Below are positions 30,830 to 36,629 of a DNA stretch of 36,629 bases, piece by piece. The notes below the pieces were generated by a model. That model was not told the origin of the DNA. It worked only from the letters and a program-made list of their open reading frames with translations, and did not search any database. How positions within the stretch are numbered: position 1 is the first letter of the stretch; every line of letters begins with the position of its first letter. Source of the DNA: Corynebacterium sp. (GTDB lineage Bacteria > Actinomycetota > Actinomycetes > Mycobacteriales > Mycobacteriaceae); contig JAUMUD010000020.1 in assembly GCA_030530875.1 (NCBI GenBank), positions 1-36,629 on the forward strand, in the 5' to 3' direction. The position numbers and the translations under genes were made by a program.

Positions 30830-30897
30830 TGCTGCGTAACACCGTCATCGCCTACGGACGACCGGTGGTCACACGCAGGTTAAACATCAAGGGTTGA
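30829..30897 (+). other. Possible 22-residue leader ORF before rpsP
   Basis: ATG 30829 opens a short frame (MLRNTVIAYGRPVVTRRLNI...) ending in TGA 30895-30897, six bases before a 7-bp hairpin (30903-30921). It begins a few bases after the predicted transcription start, with GGGG upstream. It is short and basic, and could be chance; coding status is not established. Confidence 0.25.
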
Positions 30898-30902
30898 ACC
30901 GG

Positions 30903-30921
30903 ATCACACACAAGGTGTGAT
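30903..30921 (+). promoter_or_regulatory. Hairpin in the rpsP leader
   Basis: A perfect 7-bp inverted repeat (ATCACAC / GTGTGAT, five-base loop) lies about 25 bases upstream of the rpsP ribosome site. It could act in ribosomal-protein feedback or message stability; no known r-protein leader motif is recognised. Confidence 0.45.
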
Positions 30922-30959
30922 TGTCTGAACTGCCCAGTGACCAAAGAAAAGGAGCCATC

Positions 30960-31466
30960 GTGGCTGTTAAGATTAAGCTTCAGCGTATGGGTAAGATCCG
31001 TACCCCTGAGTACCGTATCGTCGTTGCTGACGCACGTACCCGTCGTTCCGGTAAGGCTATCGAGAACCTCGGTATCTACCACCCAAAGAATGACCCATCT
31101 GTTATCCAGGTTAACTCCGAGCGCGTTCAGTACTGGCTGGGCGTTGGCGCACAGCCAACCGAGCCTGTTCTTGCTCTGCTCAAGGTGACCGGTGACTGGC
31201 AGAAGTTCAAGGGTCTCCCAGGTGCTGAGGGTACCCTGAAGGTTGCCGAGCCAAAGCCAAGCAAGCTCGACCTCTTCAACGCTGCTCTCCAGGAAGCTGC
31301 TAATGGTCCAACCGCTGAGGCCATCACCGAGAGCCGTCGTAAGGCTAAGGAAGAAGCCAAGAAGAAGGCTGCTGAGGAAGCAGCTGCTGAGGCTGAGGCA
31401 GAAGAGGCAGCCGAGGCTGCTGAAGAAGCTGCAGCTGAGGAAGCTACCGAAGAGGCTGCTGAGTAA
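30960..31466 (+). CDS. rpsP: 30S ribosomal protein bS16
   Basis: A small-subunit protein needed for 30S assembly. The N-terminal 85 or so residues are the conserved domain ('[20 protein letters not shown]', '[16 protein letters not shown]', '[17 protein letters not shown]'). They are followed by an actinobacterial extension ending in a long Ala/Glu-rich tail ('[20 protein letters not shown]'), 168 residues in all. Start GTG 30960 gives the canonical MAVKIKLQR and has AAAAGGAG five bases upstream; the frame open from 30921 is upstream leader. Codon use is highly biased. A strong terminator follows. Confidence 0.97.
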   Translation: MAVKIKLQRMGKIRTPEYRIVVADARTRRSGKAIENLGIYHPKNDPSVIQVNSERVQYWLGVGAQPTEPVLALLKVTGDWQKFKGLPGAEGTLKVAEPKPSKLDLFNAALQEAANGPTAEAITESRRKAKEEAKKKAAEEAAAEAEAEEAAEAAEEAAAEEATEEAAE

Positions 31467-31481
31467 TTCAGCCCCCTTCTC

Positions 31482-31512
31482 TACCGGTCCCACTGGGGCC
31501 GGTATTTTTTTT
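31482..31512 (+). terminator. Terminator of rpsP
   Basis: A 10-bp stem (TACCGGTCCC / GGGGCCGGTA, one G-T pair) with a three-base loop is followed by eight T. The last two T are shared with the stop codon of the convergent pabC. Confidence 0.93.
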
Positions 31513-32209
31513 ATGTCTGGGGACTATCGGCGTAGTACTTCCAGAGGCGCTCCGTCATCTGCGCCATCCACGGAATCTGATCCTCACCGCAGGGCTGGGC
31601 CTCGGGGGAGTCCAGCGGCCTATCATAGCCGCGACGCACACCGTGCAGGGAATTAACCACCCAGTGTTGAGTGTGGAAGAGCTCCTCCGGGGTGATATAG
31701 CCATAAGTGTAGGGCACACCGCTGGAAAAGATTAGGCGTTGGGTGATGCCGCGAAAGACCTTGCGCTTGGGGTCGACCCCCATGAGTTTGCCATCCTTGG
31801 CCCAGATAATATTGCCATGGCCTGCCTCAAGGACGAACCCATCAGGGTCGGTGAGAATCACATCATCATAGCCCTGTTGCCCGGCGGTTTCACGAAGCCA
31901 ACCAAGAAGGGCAATATCGGGGCCTTTGGCGGTGGGGTAGCGGCGCGGGTCAGGAATGGCAATAGGGTGCAGGGCAATCTGCTCTTTTAGTGGTGGGCAG
32001 GGGCGCACAATGAGGCGTGCACGATCCTTGGTAATGGAGAGTTTCGGGAAACCATCACCGGCCTGCATGGCCCTATCCCAAAGCTGCGTTGGTGGGAAGG
32101 GCAAACCTAGAAGTTCGCAGGCGCGCAGGGTGCGGCGTTCGTGCATTTCGCGCCCAAGCATGCGGTGATTCCACACCCGGAAGGAGTCCACAACCTCATA
32201 GTTTTCCAT
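31511..32209 (-). CDS. pabC: Class IV aminotransferase, likely aminodeoxychorismate lyase
   Basis: A PLP enzyme expected to release pyruvate from aminodeoxychorismate, giving p-aminobenzoate for folate. It has 232 residues from ATG 32209. The fold-type IV pattern is visible: a candidate PLP lysine, Lys95 in 'RRYPTAKGPDIALL', then 38 residues later 'DPDGFVLEAGHGNIIW' (the glutamate that contacts the PLP ring), the same spacing I recall for E. coli PabC. 'KRKVFRGITQRLI' matches the later 'GxxR' segment. It overlaps the pabAB stop, so it is coupled to it. GTG 32215 is an alternative start. The segment after the lysine is diverged, so lyase activity is inferred mainly from context. Confidence 0.82.
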   Translation of the reverse strand: MENYEVVDSFRVWNHRMLGREMHERRTLRACELLGLPFPPTQLWDRAMQAGDGFPKLSITKDRARLIVRPCPPLKEQIALHPIAIPDPRRYPTAKGPDIALLGWLRETAGQQGYDDVILTDPDGFVLEAGHGNIIWAKDGKLMGVDPKRKVFRGITQRLIFSSGVPYTYGYITPEELFHTQHWVVNSLHGVRRGYDRPLDSPEAQPCGEDQIPWMAQMTERLWKYYADSPQT

Positions 32210-33812
32210 GCTCACCGCCTAGAGAGAAAAGAATCTGGCTTTTATGGAGAATCTCCTGCCACTCGGCCTCCGGATCAGAGAGGGCGGTAATGGCACCACC
32301 AACCCCGTAGTGCCAGTGGTGATTCTCCATAATGAGGGTGCGAATAACGACACTTGCTGCAGTACTCGCACCGATATACCCAATATAGCCCGAATAGAGG
32401 CCACGTGGGTGGCCCTCAAGTTCCTCAAGGATTTCCATGGTGCGCTTCTTTGGTGCACCTGTCATCGACCCTGGTGGGAAAGCAGCCGCCAAAACTTCCT
32501 CGGGGGTAACCCCTGGGCGAAGGGTCGCACTGATAGTGGAAATGAGTTGGTGGACCGGCCCATGGGTTTCGACGGTCAAAATCGGGTCAGCCACCACACC
32601 ATTGGCAATGGCCACGGAACCAAGGTCATGGCGCACCAGGTCCACAATCATGAGGTTCTCGGCTATTTCCTTGGTGCCCACAAAATCTGTGCTGGCAGTC
32701 GCTGGTGCAGTACCCTTAATCGGCCGGGAGCGGGCAATGCAGTCTTCAATGCGGATATATTCCTCCGGGGAGAATGACAAAACCACGCGCGAATCCAGAT
32801 AAGCGAAGGCACCATACGGAGTGGGCTTAGGTGCGAGAGCGAGGAATAGTGCAAGGAGCTGGGGGAGCGACCAGTTGCTGGCTGGTCCTTGCCAGGCGGT
32901 GGTGAGGCAGACCTCATAGGATTCACCGGCAAGAATCTTCTGCTGGGCAGACTTGATTTTCTCAATATAGGAGTCGTGGTTATCACGAAGCTGAAGGCCC
33001 GAAATTTCTGCAATTAAGGCTGGGAGAACATCGGGTAGTTCGTGGTGGGTGAAGTCAGGGAAGAAACCAGGATCAGACTCTGTAATCTCAATGCCGGCAT
33101 CAGTGATGGTGACGGAATTGCGAATATGGTGGCGCTCAATATCACCCTCATAGGTGCAAAAGAGAATCTCCTGCGCGCCCGGCTCAGTGCTGGGGAATAG
33201 GATAATGTCTTTCTTTTTATCGCGCAGCCACACAAAAGGCCTATTCACACTAAGAATCACATCGACTGGGCTAAGCCCTCCAAAGAACTCGCGGATAATC
33301 TCATCACCCGCAGTGGTACCCACAGATTCGGGATGGAACTGAATACCAAGAATAGGAAGTTCGGGGTGCTCAAAGGCCATGAGCGTGCCATCAGGCGCAT
33401 AGGCAATGGGGCGAAGCGGACTAGGGAGCTTGGTCACCGCCAGGGAGTGATAGCGCATGACCTTTAGAGGTGCACCACGGTAGAGGATTTCCTCGATAAT
33501 GCCGTGCTTTGGGGTCACGCGCTCCACGGTGCCACCAAAGTAGTGGGCAATAGCCTGATGCCCAAGACAAATTCCCAAAAGGGGAATCTGGTTTTCAATG
33601 GCGAATTCAATCGCGCGGGTACTATTGCCAAGATCGCTCGGCGTATCAGGATTACCAGGACCAGGCCCAATGATAATCGCCGAGGCTTTGGGGAGATACT
33701 CCTCAATGTCTTCGTCATTGTGGATAATAAAAGGCTCCTTCCCCGTAACTCGCCACACTTGGTGGTAGAGGTTAAAGGTGAAGGAGTCATAGTTATCAAT
33801 GAGAAGAATCAC
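32196..33812 (-). CDS. pabAB: Aminodeoxychorismate synthase, fused PabA-PabB
   Basis: A fusion of glutaminase (about 1-178) and chorismate-binding component I (about 185-538). The glutaminase has 'LIDNYDSFTFNLY', Cys82 in 'GICLGHQAIAH', and His160/Glu162 in 'GIQFHPESVG'. Component I has 'RPIKGT' with Lys366, the lysine that distinguishes aminodeoxychorismate synthase from anthranilate synthase (PIAGT), plus 'PPGSMTGAPKKRTMEILEEL'. The usual 'RNDLG' reads 'RHDLG' here. The 538 residues are short for this fusion, with a reduced component I N-terminal half. Start GTG 33812 follows TAAAAT by six bases (leaderless candidate) and the cupin stop by nine. Confidence 0.92.
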   Translation of the reverse strand: MILLIDNYDSFTFNLYHQVWRVTGKEPFIIHNDEDIEEYLPKASAIIIGPGPGNPDTPSDLGNSTRAIEFAIENQIPLLGICLGHQAIAHYFGGTVERVTPKHGIIEEILYRGAPLKVMRYHSLAVTKLPSPLRPIAYAPDGTLMAFEHPELPILGIQFHPESVGTTAGDEIIREFFGGLSPVDVILSVNRPFVWLRDKKKDIILFPSTEPGAQEILFCTYEGDIERHHIRNSVTITDAGIEITESDPGFFPDFTHHELPDVLPALIAEISGLQLRDNHDSYIEKIKSAQQKILAGESYEVCLTTAWQGPASNWSLPQLLALFLALAPKPTPYGAFAYLDSRVVLSFSPEEYIRIEDCIARSRPIKGTAPATASTDFVGTKEIAENLMIVDLVRHDLGSVAIANGVVADPILTVETHGPVHQLISTISATLRPGVTPEEVLAAAFPPGSMTGAPKKRTMEILEELEGHPRGLYSGYIGYIGASTAASVVIRTLIMENHHWHYGVGGAITALSDPEAEWQEILHKSQILFSLGGEHGKL

Positions 33813-33818
33813 GCTCTC

Positions 33819-33824
33819 ATTTTA
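33819..33824 (-). promoter_or_regulatory. -10-like element (TAAAAT) before pabAB, leaderless candidate
   Basis: The minus strand reads TAAAAT, six bases, GTG 33812. The element overlaps the cupin stop codon. A weak GAGAG just before the GTG means conventional coupled translation is also possible. Confidence 0.4.
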
Positions 33825-34136
33825 TCGAGGCGGACACAGCATGGAAAGAACCATGCGTGCAGGTGCCTCGGAATGATTATCCACCCGGTGCACCACAAGT
33901 TTATCCAGCTGAAGAATCTGGCCAGGTTCAAGGTGATAAACCTCCTCGCCCACACCAAAATCAATCGCACCTTCAACAACCTGCACAGAAATTGGGTGCA
34001 CAGCCTTATGGTCATTAAGACTCTGACCAGGGCCAAAGGTGAACAACACCACGCCAGGGGAGAGGCGCTTCACCGAAGGCCTAGCAGCCTTCGGGTCGAC
34101 GGGTGGAAAATCAGCAAAAGAATTGAGTTGAGCCAT
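33822..34136 (-). CDS. Small cupin-domain protein
   Basis: A 104-residue single-domain cupin. The barrel is visible from about residue 28: 'VVLFTFGPGQSLNDHKAVHP' (motif 1, with two histidines), 'VQVVEGAIDFGVGEEVYHLEPGQIL' split across the central strands, and 'VVHRVDNHSEAPARMVLSML' (motif 2). The histidines could bind a metal. Substrate and activity cannot be read; small cupins include dioxygenases, isomerases and binding proteins. It shares one base with the methyltransferase stop (TAATG), with AGGAAG upstream, and pabAB follows nine bases later. Confidence 0.85.
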   Translation of the reverse strand: MAQLNSFADFPPVDPKAARPSVKRLSPGVVLFTFGPGQSLNDHKAVHPISVQVVEGAIDFGVGEEVYHLEPGQILQLDKLVVHRVDNHSEAPARMVLSMLCPPR

Positions 34137-34855
34137 TATTTCTTCCTAAAGACAATACCGATAGAACCCAGATCCTCCTTGTGCTTGAGGAAGGTCGAAC
34201 GCATCTGCAGCATGCGCTTACGGGCCTCAGGCTTACGGGCAGCATTGAACATAATGCGGGCCACACCAAGCGGGCCTTCATCAGCAAGCATCTGCTTCGG
34301 GTCCAAAAGACCCATTGGGGCAGGACGGTAGGTCAGACGCTCAAAGCCAGCGGCCTCAGCAATAGCCGTCCACTCCTCCAAGGTCGAAGGGCGGGCATTG
34401 ACCTTGATGGCACGGGCGAGATCCTTGCGGACCTCTTCTTCTACGGAGTCGTCGAGAAGCAAAAGCTCATGGATGAGATACAATCCGCCGGGCCGTAGCA
34501 GGCGAGCTGCCTCGGTCATGATGGCGGCCTTGTTTTTCTCGGACTGCATGGAGAGCATGGCCTCGCCGATGACCACATCGGCGCACTCGGATGGCAGGCC
34601 CGATTCCTGGGCGGAGCCTTTGATCACACGGCCGTAGGGGTGCTGGACGGTTTGGTCCACGCCCACATAGGACTGTGGGTGGCGGGAAAGAATTTCGCGG
34701 GCAGTCACACCGAGGCCCGGGGCGAATTCGACCACGTCTTTGCGGGTGATGTCAGAGGAGTCCAGGAGCCAGTGGGTGGTGGCGCGGCCACCGGGGCGAA
34801 GCACGGTTTTACCAAGGCTGGCCAAAACCCAGTGGCCGGCATGTTCTTGAGGCAT
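34136..34855 (-). CDS. Class I SAM-dependent methyltransferase
   Basis: A 239-residue cytoplasmic enzyme with the Rossmann motif I 'VVEFAPGLGVTAREIL' (about 41-56), an acidic residue after the second strand ('YVGVDQ'), motif II/III 'DVVIGEAMLSM' and post-motif 'LLRPGGLYLIHELLLLDDS'. This is the pattern of UbiE/SAM-methyltransferase-11-type enzymes acting on small molecules. Start ATG 34855 has AAAGGG five bases upstream. It heads the minus-strand block with cupin, pabAB and pabC and is divergent from rimM. The substrate is unknown. Confidence 0.88.
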   Translation of the reverse strand: MPQEHAGHWVLASLGKTVLRPGGRATTHWLLDSSDITRKDVVEFAPGLGVTAREILSRHPQSYVGVDQTVQHPYGRVIKGSAQESGLPSECADVVIGEAMLSMQSEKNKAAIMTEAARLLRPGGLYLIHELLLLDDSVEEEVRKDLARAIKVNARPSTLEEWTAIAEAAGFERLTYRPAPMGLLDPKQMLADEGPLGVARIMFNAARKPEARKRMLQMRSTFLKHKEDLGSIGIVFRKK

Positions 34856-34893
34856 GATTACCCTTTCCTAAGTTACTGCATTGCTGTCTCTGA

Positions 34894-34899
34894 GTTTAG
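34894..34899 (-). promoter_or_regulatory. Possible -10 (TAAACT) of the methyltransferase operon
   Basis: On the minus strand TAAACT lies about 39 bases before ATG 34855, leaving a leader of about 30 bases with AAAGGG. It is face to face with the rimM -10 at 34902-34907, so the divergent promoters should interfere. Confidence 0.35.
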
Positions 34900-34901
34900 C
34901 T

Positions 34902-34907
34902 TAAAAT
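34902..34907 (+). promoter_or_regulatory. -10 element (TAAAAT) of rimM, leaderless
   Basis: TAAAAT is followed by seven bases (GGAGGGG) and then ATG 34915. The upstream ATG at 34906 lies inside this hexamer and is unlikely to be translated. Confidence 0.5.
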
Positions 34908-34914
34908 GGAGGGG

Positions 34915-35412
34915 ATGAATGAAGTTATGATCGGACGTGTAGTAAAGCCCCACGGTATTCGCGGTGAACTGGCAGTGGAGTCCACCACCGATACCCCGGA
35001 GGAGCGCTTTTATGTGGGAGCCGTTTTGCGCGGCCGCCAAACCGGCAAAGAGCGCGAACTAACCATTAAGACCCTGCGCGTGCACAAGGGCCGTCTGCTG
35101 CTCACCTTTGAGGAAATTCCTAATCGCAATGAGGCCGAAACCTTGCGTGGCATGAAGTTTTGGGCGGAGCCAATCTATGAGGAGGATGGCTTCTACGACC
35201 ATGAGCTCGAGGGCCTCGAGGTGCGCGAAAATGACAACGTCATTGGCACCGTGACCGGCGTCCTGCACATGCCCGCCGGCGAAATCCTCGAGGTAAAGCT
35301 TATCGACGAAAAAGAAGTACTCATCCCATTCCGTGAGGAAATCGTCCCTGAGGTCAATGTGGACGAAGGCTGGCTGCTTATCACGCCACCGGAAGGGTTG
35401 CTGGATCTCTAA
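34915..35412 (+). CDS. rimM: Ribosome maturation factor RimM
   Basis: Assists 30S assembly, binding uS19 through its C-terminal PRC-barrel. The 165 residues show 'MIGRVVKPHGIRGELAVEST' near the N-terminus, 'LLTFEEIPNRNEAETLRGMK' in the middle and 'GTVTGVLHMPAGEILEVKL' plus 'IPFREEIVPEVNVDEGWLLI' in the barrel. ATG 34915 is chosen over 34906, which overlaps a predicted -10; 34927 is also possible. The stop shares one base with the trmD start (TAATG), so they are coupled. Confidence 0.95.
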   Translation: MNEVMIGRVVKPHGIRGELAVESTTDTPEERFYVGAVLRGRQTGKERELTIKTLRVHKGRLLLTFEEIPNRNEAETLRGMKFWAEPIYEEDGFYDHELEGLEVRENDNVIGTVTGVLHMPAGEILEVKLIDEKEVLIPFREEIVPEVNVDEGWLLITPPEGLLDL

Positions 35413-36359
35413 TGCGTATTGATGTAATCACAATTTTCCCCGAGTATCTTGAGCCCCTGCGCGCAGCACTCTTGGGCAAGGCCATCGACAATGGCCTAGT
35501 TGAGGTTGGTGTGCATAATCTTCGCGATTGGACGCATGATGTGCACCACAAGGTGGACGACACACCTTTCGGCGGCGGGCCCGGCATGGTCATGCTCCCC
35601 AATGTCTGGGCGGATGCCATTACCAGCACCGCCACCTCCCCCAAGGCGAAGATTATTGTGCCCACCCCTGCGGGCCGCCCTTTTACTCAGGAACTGGCCA
35701 AGGAATTTTCGAAGGCCGAACAACTCATCTTTGCCTGCGGCCGCTATGAGGGCATTGATCAACGCGTGATCGACTGGGCCGGGGATAACTATGAGGTTGA
35801 GGAAGTCTCCATCGGCGACTATGTGCTCATCGGTGGGGAAGTGGCCACCATGGTCATGGTTGAGGCTCTTGCCCGCTTCATCCCCGGCGTGCTTGGCAAT
35901 GCCGAATCCTATGAGGACGACTCCTTTAGCGATGGCCTCCTGGAAGCCCCCTGCTATACCCGCCCCCGCGTATGGAATGGCTATAGTGTGCCCGATGTAC
36001 TCACCACGGGTAATCATGAAAAAATTGCTGCCTGGCGCCGTGAGCAGTCGCTTATCCGCACCGCCCGTGTCCGCCCCGATCTGATCCAAAACGCTGGCCC
36101 ATATTCCCCCAAGGATGAGATTGCCATCCACGGCCGGCGCCTCACCCACCGCTACCCAATCCCCGCCAAGCACCAGGACAAGGACGCGGAAACCCTCATC
36201 GCCATGGCGCAGAAGGTCCTGCGCCGCTTTGACCCAAAGACCACCGTGGACATCCACGTCACGGTCAATAACAACACCTGGGTCATCAGCGCCCACACCA
36301 CCAAGCCCGAAGAAAACTTCGAAGGCCTGGTGGAAGCGCGCCTACAAAAACTCGGCTAG
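35412..36359 (+). CDS. trmD: tRNA (guanine-37-N1)-methyltransferase
   Basis: A SPOUT-class enzyme that makes m1G37 in tRNAs, preventing frameshifting. Motifs are 'MRIDVITIFPEYLEPL', 'DDTPFGGGPGMVM', 'LIFACGRYEGIDQRV' and the knot segment 'EVSIGDYVLIGGEVATMVMV'. The catalytic aspartate region 'EDDSFSDGLLEAPCYTRP' is present. The protein has 315 residues; the standard fold ends near 'RREQSLIRTARVRPDLI' (about 230), leaving an extension of about 75-80 residues with a basic then mixed sequence. The stop codon overlaps the stop of the opposite-strand gene. Confidence 0.95.
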   Translation: MRIDVITIFPEYLEPLRAALLGKAIDNGLVEVGVHNLRDWTHDVHHKVDDTPFGGGPGMVMLPNVWADAITSTATSPKAKIIVPTPAGRPFTQELAKEFSKAEQLIFACGRYEGIDQRVIDWAGDNYEVEEVSIGDYVLIGGEVATMVMVEALARFIPGVLGNAESYEDDSFSDGLLEAPCYTRPRVWNGYSVPDVLTTGNHEKIAAWRREQSLIRTARVRPDLIQNAGPYSPKDEIAIHGRRLTHRYPIPAKHQDKDAETLIAMAQKVLRRFDPKTTVDIHVTVNNNTWVISAHTTKPEENFEGLVEARLQKLG

Positions 36360-36629
36360 TTCAACCCGCCGGCCGCGCCGGGCATTGCCGCCACACCGGC
36401 ACCAATAGCGCCAAGAATCAGCAGAATCAGCGCAATGATGCCGAACTTGCTCGAACCACCACGGCTTGGGGCTTCACTTGGCGCAGTGCCTGGATGCGGT
36501 GCCTGTTGCTGCTCCTGTGTATTCTGCTGCCCCTGCTTCGCCCCCGAGCTGTCGCTTGGGGAAGAAGGCTGGGTGCCCTTTTCTTCCGGCTTATTGTCTT
36601 GAGGGGCCGTGACCTCAGGCTTGGTGACT
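36356..36629 (-). CDS. C-terminal end of an exported protein with membrane anchor (partial)
   Basis: The frame is open from the right edge (about 90 codons) and stops at TAG 36358-36356. It encodes a disordered Pro/Gln/Glu/Ser-rich linker ('DNKPEEKGTQPSSPSDSSGA', 'GQQNTQEQQQAPHPG') followed by a single hydrophobic helix ('FGIIALILLILGAIGAGVAA') and a short 'MPGAAGGLN' tail. This is the usual C-terminal architecture of corynebacterial surface or secreted domain proteins. No sorting motif of the LPxTG kind is present. The N-terminal functional part is outside the window, so the function is unknown. Confidence 0.75.
   Translation of the reverse strand, partial: VTKPEVTAPQDNKPEEKGTQPSSPSDSSGAKQGQQNTQEQQQAPHPGTAPSEAPSRGGSSKFGIIALILLILGAIGAGVAAMPGAAGGLN

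Noticed and set aside
30921-30959. Longer bS16 N-terminus
   Set aside because: These codons are rpsP leader; AAAAGGAG precedes GTG 30960, which gives the universal N-terminus.

Overview
The window looks like a chromosomal segment of a Corynebacterium (Actinomycetota, Mycobacteriales). The evidence is gene order: hisD-hisC-hisB-(two membrane ORFs)-hisH-hisA-impA-hisF-hisI-(Trp-operon-associated membrane protein)-lgt-pyk, then sepIVA-DUF177-rnc ... smc-ftsY-amt-glnK-glnD-ffh ... rpsP ... rimM-trmD. This matches the C. glutamicum / M. tuberculosis arrangement. A textbook AmtR-type operator precedes amt, and many genes begin directly at a predicted transcription start (leaderless), as is common in this group. 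I see no rRNA, tRNA, CRISPR array, insertion sequence, phage or recognisable defence island.

Layout. (1) 1-2,900, minus strand: a BspA-like (DUF285 repeat) surface protein running off the left edge, a two-domain YbjN-like protein, and a small secreted protein. The first and third each carry a single-base frameshift. (2) 2,996-12,003, plus strand: a tightly packed histidine operon, mostly with overlapping stop/start codons, continuing into a TIGR02234-type membrane protein and lgt. It contains a 55-residue membrane protein and an MFS transporter between hisB and hisH. hisG and hisE are not in the window. (3) 12,045-13,504: pyk with its own promoter and terminator. (4) 13,520-16,910, minus strand: an HNH-nuclease-like protein, then an M20 amidohydrolase coupled to an unknown protein. 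(5) 16,949-25,344, plus strand: sepIVA-DUF177-rnc, an AGCS sodium/amino-acid symporter, smc, ftsY and a terminator. (6) 25,396-31,512, plus strand: the nitrogen-control operon amt-glnK-glnD under a predicted AmtR box, then ffh and rpsP. (7) 31,511-34,855, minus strand: methyltransferase-cupin-pabAB-pabC, a block sitting between rpsP and rimM. (8) 34,915-36,359: rimM-trmD, converging stop-on-stop with the C-terminus of another exported protein that runs off the right edge.

How they work together. HisD/C/B/H/A/F/I cover the central and late steps of histidine synthesis. Smc, SepIVA and FtsY/Ffh belong to chromosome, envelope and protein-targeting machinery. GlnD modifies GlnK, which acts on Amt (ammonium uptake) and, in corynebacteria, on AmtR. 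PabAB and PabC make p-aminobenzoate for folate; the coupled methyltransferase and cupin have no assigned substrate.

Most notable: (a) a uniform leaderless signature (a -10-like hexamer ending 6-7 bases before the start codon, no Shine-Dalgarno) at about nine genes, which also resolves several start codons and suggests an internal promoter at hisH; (b) the AmtR box; (c) a dyad overlapping the rpsP promoter plus a small upstream ORF; (d) two neighbouring exported-protein genes, each frameshifted at an A/T run; (e) the pab/cupin/methyltransferase insertion. I did not find a clear previously undescribed multi-gene system; the best candidate for unknown biochemistry is (e).
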